Shown here piece by piece: positions 33,950 through 42,675 of a stretch of DNA of 64,000 nt. Origin of the DNA: Erysipelotrichaceae bacterium (lineage in GTDB: Bacteria; Bacillota_I; Bacilli_A; Erysipelotrichales; Erysipelotrichaceae); contig JAFULQ010000023.1 in the NCBI GenBank assembly GCA_017473265.1, forward strand, positions 44,271-108,270, in the 5' to 3' direction. Positions within the stretch are counted from its first letter, which is position 1. The number at the start of each line of letters is the position of its first letter. The notes below the pieces were generated by a model. The model did not search any database and had not been told where the DNA came from. It saw nothing but the letters and a program-made list of their open reading frames with translations. The position numbers and the translations under genes are program-made.

Positions 33950-33978
33950 ATTATATACTTCATACACCCTTCAAGCAA
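33950..33978 (-). promoter_or_regulatory. Promoter of the methyltransferase leader
   Basis: On the minus strand TTGCTT and a perfect TATAAT are separated by 17 bp; the -35 box lies inside the 3' end of the PBECR-like gene, so the leader has its own promoter. Predicted start is near the first base of helix P1. Confidence 0.65.
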
Positions 33979-34375
33979 TTCTTTTTCGATTTTTGATAAA
34001 TCTTTGATAATTCATTTGATTCATTACAATTCCTGTTATGTTACTATTTGCTTTATTTGAACTTATCAAACTAAGACTGACTATAATAACACAATAAATG
34101 CCTACCATTATTTCTTTACTATATGCAACATTTTTTAATCGCTTTGAATCATCATATATTTCATCATAATTAACCAATGTATCCTTTAAATTATCCATAA
34201 TTATCTTATAATCATGAATACCCCTTCTTACCAATATATGCTTCCTTCTTTCTTCTGTTAATATCACGTCATAATTTTTAAGTTTCCCATATTCTTTTTC
34301 AATTGCCTCAACACCCCTAATCTTACAAATAAACATAACATCATCATTATATGTACGAGATGGAATTTCTTGCAT
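33971..34375 (-). CDS. Putative phage-type BECR-fold nuclease (PBECR-like)
   Basis: A 134-aa protein. The order DVILTEERRKHILVRRGI, then IIMDNLKDTLVNYDEIYDD, IYCVIIVSLSL, and KANSNITGIVMNQMNYQRFIKNRKRI matches the Barnase-EndoU-colicin E5/D-RelE pattern of phage PBECR nucleases: LT-EE-R-H-I, a PD-I-like segment, and a NSIIT-like strand followed by basic residues. It would be an RNA-cutting toxin or phage enzyme; no antitoxin gene is adjacent. The match is by eye and may be distant. Start at 34375 follows AGGTG by 6 bp. Confidence 0.5.
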   Translation of the reverse strand: MQEIPSRTYNDDVMFICKIRGVEAIEKEYGKLKNYDVILTEERRKHILVRRGIHDYKIIMDNLKDTLVNYDEIYDDSKRLKNVAYSKEIMVGIYCVIIVSLSLISSNKANSNITGIVMNQMNYQRFIKNRKRIA

Positions 34376-34437
34376 ATATATCACCTACTAGTATATACGT
34401 CAATTTTTTTAAAAATCCCTACCTTGACAATAAAAAA

Positions 34438-34462
34438 AGATATGAACTTACATTCATATCTT
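34438..34462 (-). terminator. Intrinsic terminator of the TelA/XpaC operon
   Basis: AAGATATGAA and TTCATATCTT form a perfect 10-bp stem followed by TTTTTT on the minus strand. Confidence 0.9.
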
Positions 34463-34805
34463 AATAAAGTTTATTTACTAACGAATGAAATAATCGGTAA
34501 TTGTACTCTTTTGTTAGTTTTACAATCATTATCCAATCAAACAAAGTCCATAGACCAAATAATCCCATCGTAAAGAATTTAATCAATCCATTTTTTGTTT
34601 CACCTAATAAGAAACGATCCAATCCCCACATACCAAAAAGGAAAGAAACCACAAACATAATTACAGGATTACGATACGAAATCGTTTCATATAAGAAACG
34701 ATCATCCGGCAATGCCAATAACGTATCTCTTACTTTCATTAAATCTGTTTCTGTAAAGTATTTACCAAAATGAATAATATATTCATCTACTTGTGCATAT
34801 TCCAT
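34461..34805 (-). CDS. TM2-domain membrane protein
   Basis: A 114-aa protein with an N-terminal cytoplasmic helix region (about 1-45, with LLALPDDRF). A TM2-type pair of helices follows: NPVIMFVVSFLFGMWGLDRFLLGETKNGLIKFFTMGLFGLWTLFDWIMI, including the GLDRFLLG and LFGLWTLFDW hallmarks of TM2 domains. It is the last of the eight-gene operon and starts one base after the TPM gene's stop. Role in the operon unknown. Confidence 0.8.
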   Translation of the reverse strand: MEYAQVDEYIIHFGKYFTETDLMKVRDTLLALPDDRFLYETISYRNPVIMFVVSFLFGMWGLDRFLLGETKNGLIKFFTMGLFGLWTLFDWIMIVKLTKEYNYRLFHSLVNKLY

Positions 34806-34806
34806 A

Positions 34807-35649
34807 CTATCTTCTTCCTCCTCCAAAACCACGACTAGAGCCACCACGACTTCTTGAACTTATAGTACTACGAGAAATACTCGAAGACCGTGATGGAGTA
34901 AATGTAGAACGTGATGGTCTCGAACTCACTGATGGACGATATGACGTCGTTGGACGATACGTTGGTCTAGGCGCATAATATGGTCTAGTACGATAAGTTG
35001 GCATACGATAGCGATGCGTTCTTCTTGTTTGAGGATATCTTGGTTTTGAAAGCATAATAGATATCAAAATAACCACAATCAAAATCAATACGATAAAAAA
35101 TAGAATCATCGCAAAATCAACACCAGTGTCAGTAGTATTCGATTGTACATTTGGTACACCATAAATATCTACCAATTCTTCATATAAGACATCAAAGGTA
35201 TTCACAATCGCTGTTTCAAACTGTTCATTATCAAAGTATGGTTCAAAATACGTTTCTAATATTTCATCAATACGAGCAGCGCTAATATAACTTTCTAAAC
35301 CACGTCCAACCATGACATAATACTTTTCTTCTTGAATAACAGCTAGTAATAAAATTCCATTATTCTTTTCACTAGAACCAATGCCCCACTCATTAAACAT
35401 CGTATACGCATAGTTCAAAATATCACCATGAATGTAATCTACAGCTACGACTTCAATATACGCCCCACTATGGCGATCCATCTCATAATTCTTCTCAGAA
35501 ATGTCATATTCTACATCTTCTGATAACACATTCGCAGGATCATAGTAATAAGTATCAACACTTTCAGGTACATCAATGGCATAGATTGGTAATACCATAG
35601 CCACCAATAATGCCAAAATTGCACTAAATGTCACAATGAACTTTCTCAT
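34807..35649 (-). CDS. TPM-domain (YgcG-like) secreted/membrane protein
   Basis: A 280-aa protein: signal peptide (1-24), TPM domain (about 38-165, with ANVLSEDVEYDISEKNY and NNGILLLAVIQEEKYYVMVGRGLE), a transmembrane helix (about 177-197), and an Arg/Ser/Tyr/Pro-rich tail ending GGSSRGFGGGRR. TPM proteins have been linked to photosystem repair, phosphatase activity and membrane stress in other groups. Here the TPM domain would face outside and the basic tail inside. Its start overlaps the LemA-like gene by 4 bp. Confidence 0.85.
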   Translation of the reverse strand: MRKFIVTFSAILALLVAMVLPIYAIDVPESVDTYYYDPANVLSEDVEYDISEKNYEMDRHSGAYIEVVAVDYIHGDILNYAYTMFNEWGIGSSEKNNGILLLAVIQEEKYYVMVGRGLESYISAARIDEILETYFEPYFDNEQFETAIVNTFDVLYEELVDIYGVPNVQSNTTDTGVDFAMILFFIVLILIVVILISIMLSKPRYPQTRRTHRYRMPTYRTRPYYAPRPTYRPTTSYRPSVSSRPSRSTFTPSRSSSISRSTISSRSRGGSSRGFGGGRR

Positions 35650-36176
35650 CTAAAATACTCCACATCTTTTGCGAATATCTTTAAAACATTCCCAATCAAA
35701 CCAGATGTTTCTTTTTCATATTCCGCAACTAATGTATTATACGGATCTAAAGAAATCGTATTTTGTGCATTTTCAAAAATAGATACTTGTTCCTTTAAAT
35801 TTTTTGCATTTGTCGTTGTTAAAGACGCATCTTGCAATTGTTGAACTAAAGATTGAATTTCAACACCCAAGCTTTGATTACAAATAAACTTTTCATGGAT
35901 ACTATCTGCTTGTTCAAACACCTGAACAGCCGCATTCGCTCTAGTAGTTTCAATACCATACTTTTTCGCTAATGTCACAATATTTCTAGCACACTCAATA
36001 CGAGTATCTAAATCATGTTGAATGGACAAACCATCTTTTTTCTCACCCACTAAAAACTCTTGATGAATGTCATCTGCCATGCGATTCAATTTAGAAACGC
36101 CCGCAAATAAAGAACTTGATACTATCAAGACAATCATCACAAGAATCATTAATGTTTTATTTTCTAAATGATTCAT
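35646..36176 (-). CDS. LemA-like membrane-anchored protein
   Basis: A 176-aa protein with an N-terminal transmembrane anchor (about 8-27) and a long alpha-helical domain. The C-terminal DPYNTLVAEYEKETSGLIGNVLKIFAKDVEYF resembles the YN..V..Y......P..I......YF end of LemA. LemA and TPM proteins commonly occur side by side. The start at 36176 has AAGGA 9 bp upstream. It lies between telA and the TPM gene. Confidence 0.65.
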   Translation of the reverse strand: MNHLENKTLMILVMIVLIVSSSLFAGVSKLNRMADDIHQEFLVGEKKDGLSIQHDLDTRIECARNIVTLAKKYGIETTRANAAVQVFEQADSIHEKFICNQSLGVEIQSLVQQLQDASLTTTNAKNLKEQVSIFENAQNTISLDPYNTLVAEYEKETSGLIGNVLKIFAKDVEYFR

Positions 36177-36193
36177 CTTCACACATCCTTTTC

Positions 36194-37324
36194 TTAGGCA
36201 TTAATTTCTAATAATTTAGCCTTAATTTCTCCTTCAATACGAGCCAATTCATGTTCAGCTTCGCGACGTTTATTACGTCCTTCTTCTTGAATCTTCAATA
36301 CTTCATCTAAAGTTTCAATTAATGCTTGATTTGTATGTTTCAATGTTTCAATTTCTACAATACCCTTTTCAGCTTCTTTTGCTGTATCAATAGTAGCTTG
36401 TTTTAAAGTTTGCGCATTTTTCTTTAATAAGCTATTTGTTAATTCACTAACTGCTTGTTGCGCTTCAATTGCTTGTTTAGAATGATTGATACCCAACGCT
36501 AAAACCATTTGTGATTTCCATAAAGGAATTGTGTTCACCAATGTAGATTGAATCTTTTCAGTCATCAATGTATCGTTATTTTGCACTAAACGAATTTGAG
36601 GCCCCATTTGTAATGCAATATTACGAGTTAATTCTAAATCATACAATTTCTTTTCAAAACGATCACATAATTGAGCTAAATCATTCGCAGCTTGAGAATC
36701 TTCTGCTAAACCACTTGCTTCTGCTTTCTTAACTAAAGCAGGTAAATCAACAGTACGAACTTCTTGTAATTTCTTTTTACCAGCCAAAATGTACATTGTT
36801 AATTCTTTAAAATTCAACAAGTTCTTTTCATACATTTCATCCAACATTGCGATATCTTTCATCAATTGAATTTGATGAGATTCTAACGCAGACGCAATCT
36901 TATTAACATTCAACTCTGCTTTATCAAAGCGAGCCTTCATAGATTGTACTTTATTTCCACCTTTTTTAAACAAACTAGCTAACCCTTTTTCTTCAGGTTC
37001 TGCATCAAAACCTTTTAATTCCACAACAAGGTCACCTAACATATCACCAACTTCACCCAAATCTTTTGTACGCACATTATTCAATGTATTTTCAGAAAAA
37101 CTTGAGATCTTCTTTTGTGCAGCTGCACCATATTGTAAAATTACATTTGATTGTGTTAAATCAATTTGTTTCGCAAAATCTTCTACTTGTTTCTTTTCTT
37201 CTTCTGTTAATGTGCTATCATTCACATACACAGGAGTTACTTCAGGTTTTGTCTCTTCAACTACAACCTCTTCCACTTTTTCTTCTTCTGCATTTAATGT
37301 TAAAGTAATTTTATCTTCTGACAT
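36194..37324 (-). CDS. telA: TelA-family toxic anion resistance protein
   Basis: A 376-aa protein of the TelA family, cytoplasmic and largely coiled coil, with an acidic N-terminus (NAEEEKVEEVVVEETKPEVT). It contains the ILQYGAAAQKKISSFSENTL, KARFDKAELNVNKIASALESHQIQLMKDIAMLDEMYE, ELTMYILAGKKKLQEV and TLVNTIPLWKSQMVLALG blocks typical of the family. It is linked by name to tellurite resistance, but its usual role is not settled. XpaC is directly upstream (1 bp), which is the common pairing. Confidence 0.93.
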   Translation of the reverse strand: MSEDKITLTLNAEEEKVEEVVVEETKPEVTPVYVNDSTLTEEEKKQVEDFAKQIDLTQSNVILQYGAAAQKKISSFSENTLNNVRTKDLGEVGDMLGDLVVELKGFDAEPEEKGLASLFKKGGNKVQSMKARFDKAELNVNKIASALESHQIQLMKDIAMLDEMYEKNLLNFKELTMYILAGKKKLQEVRTVDLPALVKKAEASGLAEDSQAANDLAQLCDRFEKKLYDLELTRNIALQMGPQIRLVQNNDTLMTEKIQSTLVNTIPLWKSQMVLALGINHSKQAIEAQQAVSELTNSLLKKNAQTLKQATIDTAKEAEKGIVEIETLKHTNQALIETLDEVLKIQEEGRNKRREAEHELARIEGEIKAKLLEINA

Positions 37325-37325
37325 G

Positions 37326-37979
37326 TTATTTTTCCTCCCCACTTGTCACAAAGCCTTGTGATGCTAATAAACTTTCCATCACTTTAATATCACTAGAAAT
37401 ATCCAACGCTTCATCATCATATAAACGATCCAATTGTTCTTTAAATGCTTTCTCAACTTGCGCAAGCATATTTTCAATTTTCTTCTTTGATGATTTCACA
37501 TTTTCACTTTCAAAAGTTTCATTTTCTAATTCTGTATAATAATCCAACATCTTCGAAATCGTTGGTAGATAGTAGGAAATGAATTTACGAATTTCTTGTA
37601 CTTTCTTAGGATACTCTTGTACTCTATTTAAAATATTTTGCGATACTTTTACAATATCATCAATATCTTTTGAGACCTCTACATTTTGAATCTTATTATT
37701 CGCTTGCACTAAGCGATTCAAATAATGTTGACCCTCATTGATCACATCTTGCACTTCTAAATTTTCAAAAGGAATTTCCTCTTCATATTGTATCACGATA
37801 TCTTTAAATACCTTAAACTTTCTCATAGCTAAATACGCAAAGATATCAATTCCAGCAATTAATAAATAACTACTTAATTTATACATCGGAAATACAAAGG
37901 CTAGAATTGCCCATAAAATACCACAAACCAAATACGGTTTACTAGAAGGAACATTCTTTGTACGAATATGTGTTTTCAT
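37326..37979 (-). CDS. xpaC: XpaC-like protein
   Basis: A 217-aa protein with two transmembrane helices near the N-terminus (about 16-50) and a long helical cytoplasmic domain, ending EALDISSDIKVMESLLASQG, which matches the LDISAEI.VLE.ML...G block of the XpaC family (named for 5-bromo-4-chloroindolyl phosphate hydrolysis). It is the partner of TelA in many Firmicutes. A second XpaC-like gene starts the same operon. Confidence 0.85.
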   Translation of the reverse strand: MKTHIRTKNVPSSKPYLVCGILWAILAFVFPMYKLSSYLLIAGIDIFAYLAMRKFKVFKDIVIQYEEEIPFENLEVQDVINEGQHYLNRLVQANNKIQNVEVSKDIDDIVKVSQNILNRVQEYPKKVQEIRKFISYYLPTISKMLDYYTELENETFESENVKSSKKKIENMLAQVEKAFKEQLDRLYDDEALDISSDIKVMESLLASQGFVTSGEEK

Positions 37980-37989
37980 TGTATCACCC

Positions 37990-40053
37990 CTATTCTACAA
38001 ATGATGAATCATCTAATACAAAGTCTTTTAAGCTAAGCTCATCCAACTTCGCATCCACTTCTTTTACCACTCTACGAGATTGTTGTAAGATAGCTTCTTC
38101 TACTTTATTTCTAGCTAAACGACCATTACCACTAATCTTTGAATCATCTTTTTGCACTTTATCAAAATACGCTAATAATGGTTCATCACATTCAGGTAAT
38201 ATCGTATATTCTTTACTCTTCGCAATGGATTTCGCAATCAATAACAATTCTTCAGCTGTATAATCCTTAAAATGTATTACATTAGGGAAACGAGATTTCA
38301 AACCAGAGTTACTTGTCAAGAATACTTCCATTTCCTTTTTATATCCAGCTAATATCACGATAACATCATCACGATAATCTTCCATACCTTTAACCAAGGT
38401 GTCAATACACTCTAAGCCAAAGCTATCATCTTTGCCACGATACAATGCATACGCTTCATCAATGAACAATACACCACCCAAGGCTGATTTAATAACTTGC
38501 ATCGTTAATGGAGCTGTATGCCCAACATAACGACCTACCAAATCTGCACGAGTTACTTCCACTAATTGTCCACCACTCAATACTCCAATTGCACGTAAAT
38601 ACTTCGAAATAATACGAGCAATGGTTGTTTTACCTGTACCAGGATTCCCTGTAAAAATCATATGCTTCGCTACTTCAGATGTTTTCAAACCTCTTTGTTC
38701 ACGAATCTTTTGTACTTTAAAATGATCCTCTAAAGACAATACATATTCTTTTACATCATCCAATCCTACAATTTCATCCAATTCTTTTTTGATAGCTTCC
38801 ATTTCTAAAGAATCTTGTTGCACACAACTCGAATATGGGACTACTTGTTCACCAATCACCATTTCCCATTCCGTATTTCTACGCAATGTTACTTCTAACA
38901 CACCATTAAATGCATGTTCCAATTGGTATTGACTCATCATAGCCAAGCATTCTTCTTGCATATGTTTTAAACTGTAGAATCCTTGATTTGCTAAATAGTG
39001 TTCCAAGAAATATGTTTTCACACTTTCATCAACAGTCACCTTGATATTCAATTGATTACTTGCATCCACTAATTCTACAATTGCTTTATCCACTAATACT
39101 ACAACATCTTCATGCGCAAAAGCCCTAGTTTCAACAATGTCTCCAAAACTCTTAACCACTTCTGCACCTAATAAATCAATCACTTTGTTTTTTTTCAATC
39201 CAGTTAAGAAAACTAAATATTTATCATTCGCAGTTAATTCACTGATTGCTTGTTGCATAAGAGCATTATTGGTATCCATTAATTGATTATGATTCATCAC
39301 ATAACGTTTCTTTAATGGTAATACACCCTTTGTTAATAAATCAGAAATCATTACCAAATATGCAGGATAACAATATTCTACATTTTCAAACACAACCACT
39401 TCATCTTCACTACGCAAAGCTGTAAACAAATCTTGCAATAATAATTTCTCATCTTCTTGTGTTGTATATAACCCTAAATCCAAAGTAGAAACACCATTAC
39501 GTTTTAAAACTTGTTCTTCAAATAGGTGATTCACTACTTCATGTAAGGCAAAATGCTTCCCAGTTCCTTTAGAACCCATAATTAACATTGTATTCTTTGT
39601 AGGATTGCCATTATCCATTACATAAGGTCTACGGAAACTTAATACTAATTTACGAACAAAGTCTTCTTGCCCAATCACATTTTTATTCACTTCTGTAATT
39701 ACTTTTTGTGCAACTTCATCCGTAAAGAAAACTAAACTTTTCGTTTGTAAACTTGATGTATCTTCATAATCTACAGAAACACCAAAATCTTTTTCAATTT
39801 CTTGTTTTAACTTATCTAAATCAATTTCTGTTGTAAGAGAATTCGTCATACGCTCTAATTCCACTAAATTTGCTTGTAGTTGTTCATTTAATTTTTGATC
39901 AACAACTTCCATCTCTTCCAATTGTTTTTCTGTCTTTCTCGCTTCCTGTAACATCTCATTACTATCCACCATGAAAGTGCGTTTAGGCGCATTCTTCCCA
40001 AACACTTTTTCTTGCAATTCCTTGATTTCATCTGCACGAGATTTTCTAGCCAT
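37990..40053 (-). CDS. Two-domain AAA+ ATPase with degenerate N-terminal and intact CbxX/SpoVK-like C-terminal domain
   Basis: A 687-aa protein. A coiled-coil N-terminus (about 1-80) is followed by a ClpB/ClpX-like AAA domain (VIGQEDFVRKLVLSFRRPYVMDN, then GSKGTGKH at 160-167, lacking the Thr/Ser after Lys, and a weak Walker B). The second AAA domain (about 415-640) is intact and CbxX/CfqX/SpoVK-like: Walker A GNPGTGKTT (469-477), Walker B VLFIDEA (528-534), and the RFP arginine finger near 588. It likely remodels a partner in the membrane-linked TelA/XpaC system. Confidence 0.85.
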   Translation of the reverse strand: MARKSRADEIKELQEKVFGKNAPKRTFMVDSNEMLQEARKTEKQLEEMEVVDQKLNEQLQANLVELERMTNSLTTEIDLDKLKQEIEKDFGVSVDYEDTSSLQTKSLVFFTDEVAQKVITEVNKNVIGQEDFVRKLVLSFRRPYVMDNGNPTKNTMLIMGSKGTGKHFALHEVVNHLFEEQVLKRNGVSTLDLGLYTTQEDEKLLLQDLFTALRSEDEVVVFENVEYCYPAYLVMISDLLTKGVLPLKKRYVMNHNQLMDTNNALMQQAISELTANDKYLVFLTGLKKNKVIDLLGAEVVKSFGDIVETRAFAHEDVVVLVDKAIVELVDASNQLNIKVTVDESVKTYFLEHYLANQGFYSLKHMQEECLAMMSQYQLEHAFNGVLEVTLRRNTEWEMVIGEQVVPYSSCVQQDSLEMEAIKKELDEIVGLDDVKEYVLSLEDHFKVQKIREQRGLKTSEVAKHMIFTGNPGTGKTTIARIISKYLRAIGVLSGGQLVEVTRADLVGRYVGHTAPLTMQVIKSALGGVLFIDEAYALYRGKDDSFGLECIDTLVKGMEDYRDDVIVILAGYKKEMEVFLTSNSGLKSRFPNVIHFKDYTAEELLLIAKSIAKSKEYTILPECDEPLLAYFDKVQKDDSKISGNGRLARNKVEEAILQQSRRVVKEVDAKLDELSLKDFVLDDSSFVE

Positions 40054-40064
40054 AACTAAACCTC

Positions 40065-40604
40065 CTACTTTAGCGCATCCATAACCGTATCGTATACCAA
40101 CTTCATCATTTCATTTTTTGATTTACGCAATGCTTTATCCACCAAACGCAATCCATCTAAATATCCTTGTGTATACAAAGAAGGATGCTGCGTTTGACGA
40201 ACTTGAGAAATTTCTTGCTTTAATGTTTTTTCTACGATTTGTAAATTGTTACGATTCAATTCTGCTTTATCTATATAACGTTCTAAAGCTGCCATATGCC
40301 CAGTCTTATAATACCCACGATAACGTGAATCATAAGTTACATTATCCAAAGATTGAATAAAATAATCATAACGTGACATACAACCTTCTACACTACTCAA
40401 AGATGGTTTCTTACTAGTAGCCACTGTATTTATTCTTACTTCACCATCTACTAAATCTTCCAATGAATCATATCCACGCTCATTCGCTGCTTTATGAATG
40501 GATTCAACCACTTTCTTACCAAAAGCATCCACCGTTTCTTCAATCGCTTCTTCGCTCACATATTTTTTTAACAATTCATCCACATGATTATTCTTATTTA
40601 CCAT
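40065..40604 (-). CDS. Hypothetical protein of the TelA/XpaC operon
   Basis: A 179-aa soluble, mostly helical protein (from the ATG at 40604, with AGGTG upstream). No family recognised. Visible features are a conserved-looking KPSLSSVEGCMSRYDYFIQSLDNVTYDSRYRGYY middle and a long helix after it. Its start overlaps the upstream XpaC-like gene by 11 bp and it ends 12 bp before the AAA+ gene, so it is very likely part of the same machine. Confidence 0.65.
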   Translation of the reverse strand: MVNKNNHVDELLKKYVSEEAIEETVDAFGKKVVESIHKAANERGYDSLEDLVDGEVRINTVATSKKPSLSSVEGCMSRYDYFIQSLDNVTYDSRYRGYYKTGHMAALERYIDKAELNRNNLQIVEKTLKQEISQVRQTQHPSLYTQGYLDGLRLVDKALRKSKNEMMKLVYDTVMDALK

Positions 40605-41514
40605 CAGCACTCACCTTTTTCGCAAATGGACTATCATCAATCAATCCATCCTTACGCAACAACATTTCCAATGTACTCATATTCGCATTCATCGCCATAA
40701 ACTCTTCCTGACAAACGGTTGTACAAATCGTCTTCAAGGCTTCATTAATTAAAATAATCGTTTTAATTAATTTATCTTCAGCCGCTTTAAATTCTTCATG
40801 TGTTTGTACACTCACACTCATCTTCTTATAGTCTTCCAAAATACCAACTAAAATAGGCAAATAATATTGCGAAACCTTCATCAATTTATCCTGACTCTTT
40901 GGAAAGTTTTTCTCAATCAATTCAATTTGTTTTAAATATGCACAAATTTGATATAAACCATTCGAAATCTCTTCATGTTCAATTTCAATATTCTTTTGAT
41001 TAATAGTTTCAATAAAATCCGCAATTGTTGATTGCTTCACTTTTTCTTTCACATCTTCTTTTACAACTTCTTTTTTAACAAACTCTTTTTTAACAAAATC
41101 TTTTTTATCCAAATACGCAAACTTTAATAATAAGTCCAACACTTTGTGATACATATCTTCATATTTACGTTCAAACTCTTGAAAACCAGCTATACAATCT
41201 TCACCATAATATACTTGTAAATCTTTTAAAGACACATATTTTCCACTCTTAGGTCTAAGATTAATATCCCCAGTTACGACTAAACGATCATTTTCTTCAA
41301 AATATTCTTTCAAGCTTTCTTGAATTTTCGCTCTTTCTGTAGTTGATAAATATGGTTCTTCTTGCTTTTGTACTTGCGGTTGTACTTGTTTATGAGAATC
41401 ACCAAAAATTATATATTTAAATAATACGTACAAAAAAAGCACAGGAAAAAAACTGCCAAAACTAAATATGGTTAACAAGAATAAAATAGTTAAGGTTTTA
41501 TCTTTTTTATTCAC
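40594..41514 (-). CDS. XpaC-like protein with N-terminal membrane anchor (second copy)
   Basis: A 306-aa protein. One or two hydrophobic helices (about 7-33), a Gln/Lys-rich linker, a helical region with KKEFVKKEVVKEDVKEKVK repeats (about 150-170), and a C-terminal domain ending MNANMSTLEMLLRKDGL that aligns with the end of XpaC. It uses a GTG start at 41514 with AGGAG 10 bp upstream. First gene of the eight-gene operon. Confidence 0.65.
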   Translation of the reverse strand: MNKKDKTLTILFLLTIFSFGSFFPVLFLYVLFKYIIFGDSHKQVQPQVQKQEEPYLSTTERAKIQESLKEYFEENDRLVVTGDINLRPKSGKYVSLKDLQVYYGEDCIAGFQEFERKYEDMYHKVLDLLLKFAYLDKKDFVKKEFVKKEVVKEDVKEKVKQSTIADFIETINQKNIEIEHEEISNGLYQICAYLKQIELIEKNFPKSQDKLMKVSQYYLPILVGILEDYKKMSVSVQTHEEFKAAEDKLIKTIILINEALKTICTTVCQEEFMAMNANMSTLEMLLRKDGLIDDSPFAKKVSADGK

Positions 41515-41539
41515 AACGAATCAACTCCTATACTTTTTT

Positions 41540-41548
41540 ATTATAACA
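41540..41548 (-). promoter_or_regulatory. Extended -10 promoter of the TelA/XpaC operon
   Basis: On the minus strand TGTTATAAT is a TGn-extended perfect -10 box about 26 bp upstream of the GTG start; no -35 box is visible because the preceding terminator lies there. Confidence 0.55.
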
Positions 41549-41562
41549 TAAACTAAAAAAAT

Positions 41563-41587
41563 ACAGCGACTTTTTATAAGTCGCTGT
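41563..41587 (-). terminator. Intrinsic terminator of the DHHW gene
   Basis: ACAGCGACTT and AAGTCGCTGT pair on the minus strand, followed by ATTTTTTT. Confidence 0.88.
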
Positions 41588-42664
41588 CTATTTTCGTAAC
41601 GTTTGACTATTATTTATCACAGGAATGCTATATAAGAACAATACATCCTGATTTTCAATCGTCATATATTCAGTAATCATGCTTGGATACATGTATCTAG
41701 CATCCACTAAAGTAATCTTTTGATACGCTTCTACAAGTAATGGTGCTAAACTACTACCAAAAGAATCTCTAAAAATAATCAATTCTTTATCTGTAGTTGC
41801 ATTTGGATTTTCAATCACAGTAAAAGCCGTAGCACCTGATAAGAAAACATCATAACTATCCATACCCGTTAACGTTGCCGTATCATAAATACTTGTTACA
41901 CTTGGCTTTTCAAGATTCGTTACAATCGCTTCTTTTAAGATATCATTTTCTAAATACACCAATGTATCTGGTTCAACTTTTTGTCCCCATTGACCAGCAT
42001 AAGCACCATAGAACTTATCATAACTTTGTGATTGATACATACCCTCAATTTCAACATCATAATGCTCTGCAATACGATTTACTACTAAATCCAAATACTC
42101 TTGGCGATAATGTAAATCCGTACGATAATAACTTTCACTTGATAAACAATCACGTAAATCAATTGTATCTACATCTAAGTTTTCATCAATATAAGCATAA
42201 ATCTTGTCATAATCCAAACGCAAATGATCATCATCTTCTAAATAATAATTCTTATCTGGAATAATAGCTAAATACATTTTATTATCTTCAGAAAACATCG
42301 ATTGGATACTTTCAATTACTTCCACAAAATGTCGAACTGATCCTTCATTTACTTTATAGTCCATCTTATAGATGACACCATCTTTCATAAATAAACCATT
42401 CGTATCTTTTTGTTGTAATAAGACATTACGCATAAAGCTTTGTACACTCCCCATAAAATCTCTTCCAACAAATTGATCATTCGCATAATCTTCAAAATCA
42501 TCCATCCAATCACCAGATAAAAAACTCTCTACACTCACTTTAGGAAATTGCATTAACGTTCTACGTTCTGTACTTGATACTTCCACATCTTTTACAAACA
42601 AATTGATAACAAAAGTTCCACAAAGCATTACCATAAAGGCAATTGTTAATAACTTATTCTTCAT
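41588..42664 (-). CDS. DHHW/AlgJ-like SGNH-type protein (MBOAT partner)
   Basis: A 358-aa protein with an N-terminal signal anchor and the DHHW-family layout: SSTERRTLMQFPKVSVESFLSGDWMDDFEDYANDQFVGRDF, then YYRTDLHYR (the DLHY version of the DxHW motif) and IIFRDSFGSSLAPLL, where Ser and Asp/His would form an SGNH-like active site. Such proteins work with MBOAT acyltransferases to O-acylate a surface or secreted polymer. It is 11 bp downstream of the MBOAT gene. Confidence 0.82.
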   Translation of the reverse strand: MKNKLLTIAFMVMLCGTFVINLFVKDVEVSSTERRTLMQFPKVSVESFLSGDWMDDFEDYANDQFVGRDFMGSVQSFMRNVLLQQKDTNGLFMKDGVIYKMDYKVNEGSVRHFVEVIESIQSMFSEDNKMYLAIIPDKNYYLEDDDHLRLDYDKIYAYIDENLDVDTIDLRDCLSSESYYRTDLHYRQEYLDLVVNRIAEHYDVEIEGMYQSQSYDKFYGAYAGQWGQKVEPDTLVYLENDILKEAIVTNLEKPSVTSIYDTATLTGMDSYDVFLSGATAFTVIENPNATTDKELIIFRDSFGSSLAPLLVEAYQKITLVDARYMYPSMITEYMTIENQDVLFLYSIPVINNSQTLRK

Positions 42665-42675
42665 ACAACTACCTC

